From Hypericum androsaemum (lineage: Eukaryota > Streptophyta > Magnoliopsida > Malpighiales > Hypericaceae): a stretch of DNA of 64,000 bases. The translations under genes were made by a program, and so were the position numbers. The notes under the pieces are model-generated. The model was not told where the DNA came from. It saw only the letters and a list, made by a program, of their open reading frames with translations, and did not search any database. This document shows positions 47,291 through 60,042 of this stretch, in pieces. The stretch spans positions 16,467,619-16,531,618 of the forward strand of contig OZ023182.1 of the NCBI GenBank assembly GCA_963995505.1. The letters are read 5' to 3'. The stretch's first letter is position 1. The number at the start of each line of letters is the position of its first letter.

Positions 47291-47860
47291 AACACATACA
47301 AACACGTATTACTTCACAATATGAATTATGGGTCTTAAACGTACAGATATACCATCCTCACGTGTATGATTTACCAATATGAATTATGGGGCATAAATGT
47401 ACATATGAGAATCAAAGCAAAATCGAATAAAATTGAAGTCGACTGAGAAAAAAGACATTGAAACCCTAAGTTTTAGTTGAAATAAATAAATAGTATTTAC
47501 CTCTAATTAATCGGATGTTATTTATTTTCCCATTGAAGTATTCATCTCTATTTTCTTGACTTACGTTTACTGTAGCCATAAAGGTGAGGATGGTATATGG
47601 GAGTAAACGAAGGAAAGGTTGAATGGCAATGGGAGATGAAAGGTTTAATAGTTTATGCGTTGGTGGGAATTAGAATGGGAGACGAAAGGTTACATAAGGA
47701 ACGTTGGGTTTTTTTCTTCCTTTTTAATCTTTTCATAAACCTATTAACTCTAATTTGTAGATTAGTTAGGTTAATATTTTTTTTTTACTATTGTCCCTGA
47801 TTATCTTATTACTCATTTTGATCAACCCTCGTCCCCACTGAATCTTGCCTGATGGCCATG

Positions 47861-50212
47861 GCATGGTACAAGAGATTACCACATATCAAATTACTTAAGT
47901 ATTTTTAACATATTATTAACAGAACAATACATTCATCTCTTATTAAATACACGAATATTTTATAATGTATTTTTTCCTCGCTCATACTTATATAAAAAAT
48001 TTCTAGTAAATCATACATCCTGAAATTATTCCAAGTCAAACTCCTTTCTTTTATTACTTTAATATTTTTGAATATATCATTTATACAAAATATCACATAG
48101 AAGCTGCTGTGAAAGTGACATTGCTTCGTCATCAGTTTCCTCAGCGCATGCATCATACTTCGAACCCAAATCAGCTTGCCAATGTCATTCATCTCTCATA
48201 TCCCGAACATGTTAACGATAATTCAACTTAATATCTCTTACATTTAAGCTTAACAAATATAAAAAAATAAAATTGTGAAAATTGTTTCCTAAAAAAATGA
48301 CAAATATCAAAAAATTATGGAAAAAACACATCCTTATTTCATTTAGTGATGAAAACACCTCCTTTTTTAGCTTTCTAAAAACAGAGATTTGGAAACATCT
48401 AATTATTATGTCTCTGTTTGGCACCCGAAGTACGGAACACGTTTCGATCTTCTATAGGAGATTCCATTAGAGGCCCTCCTCCCGATGACTCACCGAACAC
48501 GGCACTGGACCGGCTTGGACTCGCCGGAGTCGGTATTTTTTTAGTATTTTTAAATAACTTTTGAGATCCTCTATAATAATGTCATCTTCTTTCCAACAAA
48601 AAAAAATATAATATCATCTTGTTCAATATTTTTAATCAAATTGGAAGAAGTGACCATTGAAGATTAGCGAACTGCAGTCGGGCGGTATTATAAAAAACTT
48701 TTGTGACTAGACCTGAAAAATACTTAGAGTTCAATGAGCAATCTTACATTATTTTTATGTCATATAGAATTCTTTGTTGTTCTTACGGATAATATATTAA
48801 TTCAGAATGACTATAGCACATCCTTGCTAAGTGACTTAGATTTAGTTAAGGAAATTTTGGATTCAAATTTTACGAATGTAAAAAATATTATTAGCAGAAT
48901 TTTCTTTAAATAGGATCTAACAATGCTCGAATCTGAATATAGAAATTTATCAGAAAAATAGTACGTATGCTCATTAAAAACAAGGGTAAAATACTTAGCG
49001 TCCTTTGAGCTTATTGAAATAGACACTTTCATCCAAAATATTTGAATAATAATGTTACTTGTCTATAAACATCCTTGGCATTTATGAAGGAGGAATTCTT
49101 AATTCTTTTTGTTCGGAGAATTTTCGATTTCATATTTTTTGTGTTTCGATAAAATATTTTTACTTGCATAGCTAATACTTGAAAAAATATCGATTATAAG
49201 TAAAATATTTTGGTTCATAGACCTTACAAATCAATTAATATCCATAACAAAAAAGGAAGACAAGTATCAAGAAGATGAAATAATTTCCTATATATTTTAG
49301 TAGTAAAGAGTGTAATAAATTAAGATCTATTTGTTCCAACAGTAAGATTTATTGATGTACTATTTCCAAAATTATTATAGTAACTTTTGTATTAGTTCAA
49401 TAAATAACATTTTTCTATCATAAAAAGTAAAAATTTGAAGGCTAGTATATATGCATGTAATTATAAATTAAGAGACAAATACTCATAAATCCCTTCAATT
49501 TTTTATAATTTTAGTCCCGAGATTTAAGAAATCAGACTTATTTATATTTAAACACTTGTGAAATATTTGCAATATTCAAGAACTATCAACTATCCTTTTG
49601 TAAAAGTAATCAACTCAAGTCCGGAGCTGACAGTTCTGCCTTTACAGATCCACACAACACAAATAAGAAAGGTAAAGAAAACAGAGAGAGATTCCACAAT
49701 TCTGAAGCACAGAGACAACCGCAAAGAATATTATGATTGACTATTGAGGCGAATATTGTCAGTTTAGTGCAAACAAATCGTCCAATTATCTCAAACAGTT
49801 GGTCTATCATTAATCAAAGGGTCTAAAATTCGAGTAACTCATAACTTACATCTTTTAAATATTAGTTGAAGAATTTTAACACTTTTTAAAGATTGTACCC
49901 GGCTTGAATCTAGAATAATCGACCTAATAGATATCCGGATACGAGTTCTTATCAATAAAAATAATAATGTCATTCGATAGAAAGGACGAAAATGCCCCGG
50001 ACGTCACTCACCAGTCTTGCCCACTCAGTTCCTAAAGGTGTTCCACTTCTTTAATAAAGACCATCTGCTGGAAAAGTAGATAGGTATTTCTCAAAAAACA
50101 AAAAAAAACTCAAGAAAAAGAAAAGTAGATAGGTCATTTTATGCTGCTACAGAAAATTGAAGACCGTACCCACTACAGCGCAACCTTTTTTCCTCACTTT
50201 CCTTTGTGATCC
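47861..50212. other. AT-rich stretch upstream of the Dof gene
   Basis: No gene recognised up to the Dof start. The 5' UTR and promoter of the Dof gene should lie in the last few hundred bases, but no distinct TATA box could be chosen. Confidence 0.45.
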
Positions 50213-51724
50213 ATGGATGCTGGTCAGTGGGCACAGGTAACCAAAAGCTTAGCAACCATCTTTCTTCTTTTTTTCTCAACACATAATCATGATGTTTTCT
50301 TTTCCCTTTTCACCCCCTTTCTATAGTTTTTTTTGGTTGATAACACTTGGTATATAAACAATCATCGAGCCCGACTAATTTAGAATCAAACCTGATGCAT
50401 TAGATATATTACTAATAACTTGAACTCGATAAAAACTTTTATTTAGAATACTATTTTTTTAGAATACTATTTAGAATACTATTTACTATATGGTTTTGTG
50501 TTCAATTTTTTCTCCTAAAGCTTCTGTACCCACTAGACCTTGGACTATTATCTCGGTTGCCTTTATAGACTCATCATCACCATCATCACCAACCTTTATT
50601 TGTTGGTAAAAAAAAAGTAGTACACGCTTAACTTTCTTTCTTTCTTCTCCTCCTTTTCTCATCGCTCTTTCTCACATGGCAAAAAGTACCCAGAAAAGTG
50701 TGTGTTGTTGGCTTTCATGCTGAGTTTGAAACTTCTCAAAGTGTAAAAGCAGCCTCTTTCCCCTTTGCATCCTTTGTCTTGTTTGTTTCATGTTAGCTCT
50801 CTCTCTCTCTCTCTGTATTTCTTTGTGTTGATGATGAAACCATGGCTTTTTACTGTCTCTTTTCTCCAACTTTTTCTTTTTCTTTTTATTTTTTCTTTTC
50901 AGGAGGTGAGATTGGTTAAATTGACAATGGAAGGCTCAAGGTCAATAGTAGAAAGGAAACCAAGGCCAGAAAAGGATCAGGCCTTGAACTGCCCTAGGTG
51001 CAACTCAACTAACACCAAGTTCTGTTACTACAACAACTATAGCCTGTCTCAGCCTAGATACTTCTGCAAGAGTTGCAGAAGGTATTGGACTAATGGTGGA
51101 TCCCTTAGGAGTGTTCCTGTTGGTGGAGGCTCAAGAAAGAACAGGAGATCATCATCATCAACTAAGAATCTTCCTTCTCAAAACCCTAAGATCCATCATG
51201 CCCAAGACCTTAACCTAGCTTACCCTCCTCCTCTTCTTACAAATGATCATCATCATCATCCAGGCCATCGAAACCCGGTTACCTATCCATCGACTTCCTC
51301 GTTTATGGAGCTTCTCGAGCCTGGAACGAGCTCAACGGAACTGGGTTCTTTCATGTCCATGCCATTACCCAACCCAAGTGCAGGACACTTCTCAACTGCA
51401 CTCCCCGGCCTACCCGAATTTAAGTCAACCTTGAGCTTTGCACCTGAAGGATTTGGAAGTGAATATGGGAACAGTACATGTCCTACCATCGGACAAGGGT
51501 TGCAAGAGAGTTCAGGTGCCAGAGTGTTGTTTCCATTGGAGGAACTGAAACCACAAGGTGTTCATGTGAAGCGTAGAGGCGCATCGTTAGCGGGGTTCGT
51601 ATCAGGTGTCCTCCCGACTCCGAGTACAAGCACGACTATTGGGTTTGATGGGAGCAGGAGCAACAGTACAAGCAATGATCAAGGTTTTTGGAATGGGATG
51701 TTTGGTGGTGGAGGATCCTGGTAA
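50213..51724 (+). CDS. Dof zinc-finger transcription factor (DAG1/Dof3.7-like)
   Basis: Two exons: 50213-50236 codes for MDAGQWAQ, and 50903-51724 for the rest, joined at CAG|gtaacc and ttttcag|GAG in phase 0, giving 281 residues. The Dof domain has C38-x2-C41-x21-C63-x2-C66 within [20 protein letters not shown] and [13 protein letters not shown]; this finger binds AAAG cores in the nucleus. The tiny first exon with an MDA-x-W start resembles DAG1-type Dofs, as does the [20 protein letters not shown] block. The C-terminus ends [13 protein letters not shown], a common Dof tail. The alternative start at 50927 (MEGSRS, 265 residues) would be used if exon 1 is not spliced; an upstream ATG at 50765 is inside the intron. 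Confidence 0.93.
50797..50814. repeat. (CT)n microsatellite in the Dof intron
   Basis: Nine CT repeats followed by pyrimidine-rich sequence leading to the exon 2 acceptor. Confidence 0.85.
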
Positions 51725-53035
51725 ATTAGTTAACTAGTGATCAACAAAAGTTGAAGAATTGGTATCTTTTGCTTTAATTTTTCTTGCCTTTTTATTTTGG
51801 GTTGAAGAGTGATGACTTTTTTTTCTTCTTCTTCTTTTGTTTTAGAGTTGATGATGATCAGAGCTAACTTAATTTTCTTTCTTCTTTTAGTTGTTACCGA
51901 TTAGATTAAAATGTTTTCTCAATTTTCATGTAATCCATTTGGTTTCTAGAACTACCACATTTATTGTGTTGGTACAATTATAATTTCAATTACATAAATA
52001 TATAAATTAGGTCAAATTGTCCTCGAGATCGTAATATATTAGCTTATCATTTCACGGTATAATGACAGTCGAATACCATTAAGACTTCAAAAAACGAGTA
52101 GATATATATTTAAGTTTGATATTTGCAGTGGGGTAGTGTAAATCAAGGTTGATCTTTGCACTGAGCAAGTATCATCATGTACTAGTAAACAAACTGATTT
52201 GTTAAGAGTTATTATTTACTATTTTTTAAGCTTATATAATTAAGACTGAGATTCGTTGGATGACTACTGACATATAGTAAGGTCGTGGACATGCCAAATA
52301 TATATTTTTACTGTTGAAGTTGAAGTGGAGTTCACGTATTTATTTGTTTGATATTAAATGTCTGTGAGTTCAAATTTTTCGAAATGTATCAATTTAAATA
52401 TTTGTCAAAAAAATTTTACCATCTTTTTAGGGTTATATTCTTAAATTAGAGTTAGTTATATATCATTTATCTAAATATGCTAGCGAGTTGTTTAATTTAA
52501 GTTTGAATCAAGAATAGTAATATTTAATGGTTTGAGTTTATGTTTTTAAAACTTGAATAATAATAAAGTTCTTTAATAAATGTTTAAAATCACTGTGACT
52601 ACAGAATTTAAATTTAAAATATCTAATTAAATTATTATAATATAATATATATACACCAGTTTAATTTAAATGTTTGGTTAGTTGGAATTGGACTCTAAGA
52701 TAGTCCTTCGATATTTATAAGGATTCTTTTTTACTGTATTGATGTATCTCCTTTATCTATTTGATCGAATAATTTGTTTTTCGAGGCGTTCGTTCACACT
52801 TCACACGTCAGAAGTGTCGAGTCATTGCAGCATCACTTTAGCCATTGAAAAAGATTATTTTCTTGCAACCCCATAATTAATGCTGCCATCACGAAGCAAC
52901 TTGCCATCAGCAATGCTTTTTTTTTTAATTTCACAAAAAATATGTTTTTTAAAATAGATCTGGTGTTTTGCGGATTTTCTCCATTTTTATGTCATATTAG
53001 CTGGACCGTAGGTCGAGCTAAATTCTTTTTATTAA
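51725..53035. other. Dof 3' region and AT-rich intergenic DNA
   Basis: The first ~250 bases probably hold the Dof 3' UTR. Nothing else recognised. Confidence 0.5.
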
Positions 53036-53043
53036 ATAATTAT

Positions 53044-53482
53044 CATAGTTTTAAAATATGAGTTTTGGTATGGGCCGGATTTTGTCCATTTTTTGGTTCA
53101 TCTGGTCAGACCGGTCAGTTTTTATTAATTTTTTTACTATTATTCGAATAATATGTAGACAAAAAATAGTCAAAATATATATTTCAAAATTCACATTTTA
53201 GAAATATCAACAAATTTATAACATATAAAATCAATTTTTCTTTGTTGGTTTAGAGAAATTGAGCATATGATAAGACTTTTTTGTTTTAATTTTTGCTGAT
53301 TTGGATAAAATTCTATCAGAACGGGTTGTCCGAGTAAAAAATCATTACAAATTGTCCGGTCTGATCAGATTTTGGGCGGTCAAACCGGAGGCCATTTTTA
53401 TCCCTAAAAATGGACTGCTTTTATGACCAATTTATAGTCTGACCGGTCTAACCATCGGTCCGACCACAATTTTAAAACTATG
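53044..53482. mobile_element. hAT-like MITE, copy 3
   Basis: ATAATTAT at 53036-53043 and 53483-53490 is a perfect 8-bp duplication. The tips CATAGTTTTAAAAT and ATTTTAAAACTATG are exact inverted repeats, and inverted GGTCAGACCGGTC-type blocks link it to copies 1 and 2. At 439 bp it is shorter, so it is probably a deletion derivative or subfamily. Confidence 0.85.
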
Positions 53483-53839
53483 ATAATTATACTTAAATTA
53501 AAATATCAAATAATTCTATATATTATATAGTTTTATTACAAAATTTTATCATTTATAAGTATTTAAATTTAAAATCATAAGTTAACGAGATTAAAAAAAA
53601 ATAAAAATTTGGCCAATTTAATTTGGACGAACTAATACAACTAGAAAAAGTGGCCAATCTAACCGGTTAAACTGGTGATCAACAGTCTATTAGTCTAAGA
53701 AGTTTTGATAAAATGAGACATTATTGATTTTGAGTCATAGTCCAACTGATAGGCCCCAAAATTTAAAATAATGGCCATCAGAATCCTAGTTTTTTTTTGT
53801 GGAGGAATGACTAGGTAACGTTGATTCATTATTTTTTTA

Positions 53840-55012
<1,173 letters not shown>

Positions 55013-58000
55013 TCATAAATCTGAGAATACGGCAAAAATGTCGCCATTGATGTAATCGTTGTCGACCAAGCTCACCAAGAAGTAGCTGCTCTGGATCTGC
55101 ACAAGGACATCAAAAAGTTGCTCAAAATGAAAACCTTTCACGTATGTCTCGGAAACAAGTTGTTCGTACGTGCATGCATCAAGAGACCTACATGAACGCG
55201 AACTAGTAACCTATACAAGTATAGCAAAAAAGTCTCACCTCTTCTAGCAACTTTTTGGCTGGATCACCTTCCTTGAACAGAGAAGCCCACCCTCTCGTCC
55301 AGATTTCGAAAGCTTCGTCCTTCCACACATGAAAGCTAGCAGGATCCACCACGGTAGGTTGAATTATCTCCTTTGCAGGGAACACCCCCCAGGTCACAGC
55401 ATTCACATCATTTAGGACAGTGTTGGACAGCCAGCTGCCTCCTTTGTTGACAGCCATGTAAGTTACGTATGGGAAAGCCTTGCACTTGTCAACCAGAGCA
55501 CTTAGCTTGTCCTTTGAGCAGAAGAACTCGAGATACGCCTTCTGATAAACATATCCTCCTGGCCCTCCCCAACCTGAACAACACGATCATCGGTCAAGTA
55601 GGGAAATTGACAGGATAACATCGAATTATCGAACATCGCAAGAGCCTAAACATCCAACATCAGTGGATTTAAATTGCAAATAGAAGTATTTGAAATTTGA
55701 CCGAGAACGCTAGGACTATATAAGATGCTACAATTAATTACTTACCGACAGATGGGGAATCAGATCTCTCCCCGTTAACAGCTGGTTGACTGTTGATAGT
55801 TAAGAACCCCTTCAAGTTGATCTTGCCAAGTTGCTCGTTGATAATTTTCGTCTCTGGTTGAAGGTCTAATTCTGACCAGGGGCTACTTTTTAGCTTCCCA
55901 AGGCAGTACTCTTTGAATTTCTGTGAGAAAATCAAATGGCTTGAACTTCTTATCTATAGACAAAAAATGCAAATGTGTACAGTGCAAAATTTACCTCGTG
56001 AATATCTTCTACGCTTTCTATCGGAACAGCCCATTCTTGATGAAGTTTCTTGTCGCGAGCCCGAGGTCGCATGAACTATGCAATCCACCACAATCAATCA
56101 ATTAATAGACCATGGGACTAGTTAAATCAAATCTAGCACAACAGGCAGAAATCAAAATCGCCTGTAAGAGGACATCCAAGAATCATCAATGAGCTGTAAC
56201 TTCTACTGTAAATTGAAATTCGCATCACGTATGTGCCAAGTTGGCAAGAATGCAGGATGATACTGATCAAAATGGTAGTTTCCAAGATATACAGTATATG
56301 ACTGTTAGCCCTTCTACCTGATAGTCGGATAAAGCACCATATGAAGGATTTCCAGAATCACCCCATCTGCCACGCGGGTATTGTTCCCATCCTATGGTCC
56401 TTGATATATAGCTCTTTGGACGGTTAGCCCTGAAAAAATTGGTGAAACATGTTAGATATCGGTAGCTGTAGTGATGAAGACTGTTTATTTTTTTCTCTTT
56501 TTTTAAGGAACGAAGACTTTCTTTTTGGAGGCAGATTTTTTTTCTGCGCAGGAGTAAAAATTAATATACTAGCTTCTAAAAAAAAAAACTAGCTGCTTAC
56601 CAGAATATGGGACGGACATCTTCTTTCACGCGGAAGACATTTGTAGGGCGCCGCCATGGCAATGGCCTGGCAATCTTGGACTCTTCAATCAGACCAAGGT
56701 TCTGCCAGGATATACAAGACAAAGCATTGGGCATCTCTCTTCTGCTAAAATGAAAGGAAATCGATCTAAATTAAATTACGAGCAAGGAAAGAAGCAAAAC
56801 CATAAGTATCGCTAATGCGGATTTCTCCATGTTGAGGGTATAAAGATGCAGGGTCTTGATGCCATGAGCCATAATATTTTTGCACATTTCTGTTCCAAGG
56901 TGGATTCCATATGCTCTAACTGCTTCTTCGTTGTCCTTGATAGGCTCCAATGCAGCAGTTATCTCATCAGGTATCTACAAGCAGCATCAGATATACATAA
57001 GAATGCAACAGTAGTTCCCAGAGAAACACAAAGTTATAAGTTACAATAAGAACCACAGTCCCCATGCATTTGTATACAATAAGTTCCATATGCTCTAACT
57101 GATTCATTTATGGATACCTGTGGCGGACATTTATGGACAGAAAGGCTAACATACAACTAGTTGTTCCATAGCTTAGACTGCACCACTTTGTTGACTACAT
57201 AAATTGAAATCCCGTAAAAGGGATCTCAGAAATGCAATTAAAATAGGCCAATGCATCATAGGCTGGGAAGACGCAAAAGCGTGTGACAGAAGGAAATACC
57301 TTTGTTTTACAGAATCCAGTCATGCGTATGAATCCCTTGTAGTTGTTAATGGGCATAATTCCAGGAACAATGGGGCAAGTGATGCCAATTTGGCGGCAGT
57401 CATTTACGAATTTGAGGAATATATCAGTGTCGTAGAAGAGTTGTGTTACGATCAAATCTGCTCCGGCGTCAACCTGTAACAGAAATCATTGCCCGTCATC
57501 ATAACCAGTAAAAGATAAAACTGAGCAAAGCTTCTAAACACTAGTATGCAACCATCCAGCCAAAGATAACGGCAAATTCGTTCCTGCTAAAGCAGATCTG
57601 GAGTCTGTAACGGAAAGGAACAAAAGGATCAAAGAAGAGAACCACCTTTTGCTTCAGGTAAGCAAGATCACTCTGGTAAGCCTCGGGAGTGGCCAACCCA
57701 TCAGAGCCAATGACATCCGGATGCGCCTCTGCACCACAAAATCCAAACAATCAATCCTCGCTCTCCAATCAAACCAGAAACAGACACAGAACAATCAAAC
57801 AACCTGGATAACCCGCCACAGTGATCCCAAAGTACTCCCCGTACTTGGATCTGATATGCTTCACCTGCACACAGCAATCAAACCAACACGCAATGTCACA
57901 CACAAAGACACAAAACAAGAACAACAAAACGGTACGGTGTGGGGGTTAATGTACCAAGTCGAGGGCGCAGGCGAACCCGCCCTGGACCTGAACGAACTTG

Positions 58001-58398
58001 TCCTGGCCGTGGGGAGGGTCACCGCGGAGGGCGAGGACGTTCTGGATCCCGTTCGACTTGATGGTCTCGAGGGCGTGGTCGATCCTGTCGACGGGCATGT
58101 TGGTGCAGGTGAGGTGCATCATGGTCTCGACGCAGACCATGTTCTGCATCCGGTTCGCGATGTCGAGGGTCAGATCGGCGGTGGTCCCGCCGGCCCCCCA
58201 CGTGATGTCGCAGAAGGTGGGGTTGTGGGCCACCATCCTCTCCATCCTCTCGAACAGGTTGTCCACCCCGTCCTCCGTCTTCGGCGGGAAGAACTCGAAC
58301 GAGAACACCACCTTCCCGCCGCCGCTGCTCCCGTTGGCCTCCGCCGGAGCTCCCACTCCGCCGCCCGCGGCCTCCCTTATCTTATCTATCACCTTCAT
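55013..58398 (-). CDS. MTHFR: Methylenetetrahydrofolate reductase
   Basis: Eleven minus-strand exons join in phase to 607 residues: 58398-57955, 57864-57804, 57728-57646, 57473-57300, 56974-56801, 56701-56601, 56429-56318, 56075-55995, 55920-55746, 55573-55239, 55096-55013. Plant family members are about 590-595 long; the excess is a glycine/alanine-rich insert at residues 11-28. The enzyme reduces 5,10-methylene-THF to 5-methyl-THF, feeding methionine synthesis in the cytosol; plant forms use NADH. The N-terminal TIM barrel shows [11 protein letters not shown] (34-44), TWGAGG (66-71), LTCTNM (96-101) and LALRGDPP (122-129), and later LIVTQLFYD and [10 protein letters not shown] for FAD and folate binding. 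The C-terminal half keeps [23 protein letters not shown] and VTWGVFP. The start is the first ATG before the conserved KVIDKI. All borders are GT-AG. Nothing suggests loss of function. Confidence 0.96.
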
Positions 58399-58570
58399 CC
58401 TTCTTCCCTCTTTCTGGTTCCGCGAAACAAGAAGAGGTCAGATTCCCGCCGAGGATTATAAATGGGAAAGGAAGAGAGAGAATTGCGGGTTACCAATGCA
58501 AACGGACACGGGTCGGATCCGGATCGAGCTAGGAGAGGATGGAAGTGAGTGCCAGAGATTTCCTAACTCG

Positions 58571-58577
58571 CTTTATA
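58571..58577 (-). promoter_or_regulatory. Candidate TATA box of MTHFR
   Basis: The minus strand reads TATAAAG about 175 bp upstream of the ATG, in a spacing that would place transcription start near 58545. Only 40 bp further upstream lies the tip of a MITE (58617). Confidence 0.5.
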
Positions 58578-58616
58578 AATAGTACATTTGGATCCACCTA
58601 CCAGATGGTTGTTTTA

Positions 58617-59718
58617 GAGATAATTACTCTCAGGACTCGAGGGTATAGTAAAATAGACTCCGAGGACCCTGTAGTTTCCATACTAATTACTGAGCCCTTA
58701 TAGTTTGGTTATTATTATACACTCGGGTCCCTGTAGCCGGAATCATCTATTTTTCCGGCGAACTCCTCACCTGAAATATCTAAAATGCCCCTAGGCATCT
58801 TCCTCCTTCTCTCTCACATCTTCCTCCTTCATCCCCTCCTCTCTCTGCCCTCATCTCCAAACCTTCTTCGTTGCAGGTGCTCGGAATTGACGACAATGCC
58901 GTTGCAAGTACACTGTGGGCAAAGTACGCATGCTCCTCCTCGAGTACGCATCCTCCTCCTCCTCCTCCGGCTTCCCAAGGTGCTCGAATGGGGCCTTATT
59001 AAACGACGACGTCGAAGACACCGACCCGGCTGCCACTGACTCGGATCTAGGCCAGGGCACAAGCAACTCGGCTCTTGTGAACCCCACCGCCGTCGGCGTC
59101 ACTATTACTAAAAGAAGAGTACCCGATTCTCCGGTCGGGCTCGGGGCGGAAGAAGTGGTGGGCATGAGGTTGGGCCCGGGCCCGAAACTCACAGTCGAAG
59201 AAGTCGGAGGCGGGAGGGGAGGGATTTCTGGATTTCATCATCGGGGAGAAGACGAAGATTGAGGGACGGCTCGAAGATTTGAGGGACGGTCTTATCCCTC
59301 TCGAACTGGCTCAGGTCGCGGCTGTCCGAGTTGTTCGTGGAGGCCCACCAGGAGCTCTCTGACGGTCCTTTCAAGGACCGGCTCAAATGGTCGCCACCGT
59401 TTTGCCTCTCGAGGCCGAGACTGAGGAAGGCATCAAATTTAATCCCCAAATTAAACTTCCCTCTTCGCTCTTCGCTCTTCATCCTCTTCCCATGAGAGAG
59501 AGAGAGAGAGGACGAAGGAGGAAGATGTGAGAGAGAAGGAGGAAGATGCCTAGGGGCATTTTAGACATTTCAGGTGGGAAGTTCGCCAGAAAAATAGACG
59601 ATTCCGGCTACAGGGACCCGAGTGTATAATAATAACCAAACTACAGGGGCTCAGTAATTAGTAGGAAAACTACAGGGTCCTCAGAGTCTATTTTACTATA
59701 CCCGAGAGTAATTATCTC
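58617..59718. mobile_element. Mutator-like MITE next to the MTHFR promoter
   Basis: Long inverted repeats (58617 to ~58815, and ~59530 to 59718) begin GAGATAATTACTCTC and carry GGGTATAGTAAAATAGACTC, CAGTAATTAG, TGTATAATAATAACCAAACTA-like, CGGGTCCCTGTAGCCGGAATC and TGCCCCTAGGCATCTTCCTCC in mirrored order. The flanks GTTGTTTTA and TTTTTTTTA agree at 7 of 9 positions. The GC-rich interior (58870-59480) contains frames on both strands without a known domain and may be captured host sequence. Confidence 0.8.
59493..59510. repeat. (GA)n microsatellite inside the MITE
   Basis: Nine GA units near the inner border of the right inverted repeat. Confidence 0.8.
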
Positions 59719-60042
59719 TTTTTTTTAACCCTGCCCCTTGTGGATAACTTTAAAATGTGATAAAATTCTCTTATTTCACGTGTTAATTCAAGGATTCTAA
59801 AATATTTAGAAATTTTTTTTCTAAAATAACGCATTTGCTAATTGATCTAAATAATTGTTGGTACCTACCAAATAGTTATAAGTAAAAATTTAGTTTTTTT
59901 GGTTTTATATATGCATATTGATTCACTTCGTAGACTAATTCAGGTACAGATTTCAGTAGGTAAAACTTTCGTAACAATTAATTTTTAATAATATTGCATT
60001 CACAATCTCGAACTCGAGATTTTTGAATTACGATAAAAGAAC
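59719..60042. other. AT-rich intergenic stretch
   Basis: Nothing recognised between the MITE and the copia LTR. Confidence 0.5.

Larger units (their letters stand above)
45048..47860. mobile_element. Element with inverted 22-bp repeat arrays, relative of the Pack-MULE
   Basis: The left side (45048-45140) shares AATTCAGTGTGGAC, AGAAAATGTCC and GGGCCGTCAGATTAGATT with the tip of the 35411-37731 element. A GATTCAGTGGGGAC match occurs inverted at about 47833-47848. Inside, a 22-bp array at 45718-45930 faces an inverted array at 46480-47290. The core is clear but the exact ends are not, and no target duplication was resolved. Confidence 0.5.

Noticed and set aside
45048..47860. Exact ends and target duplication for the second 22-bp-array element
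   Set aside because: Only about 12 of 14 bases match between the proposed tips and no duplication was seen, so borders are given as approximate.
57649..58461. 270-codon plus-strand frame opposite MTHFR exons 1-3
   Set aside because: It is antisense to well-supported exons and introns of MTHFR, and owes its openness to the GC-rich first exon.
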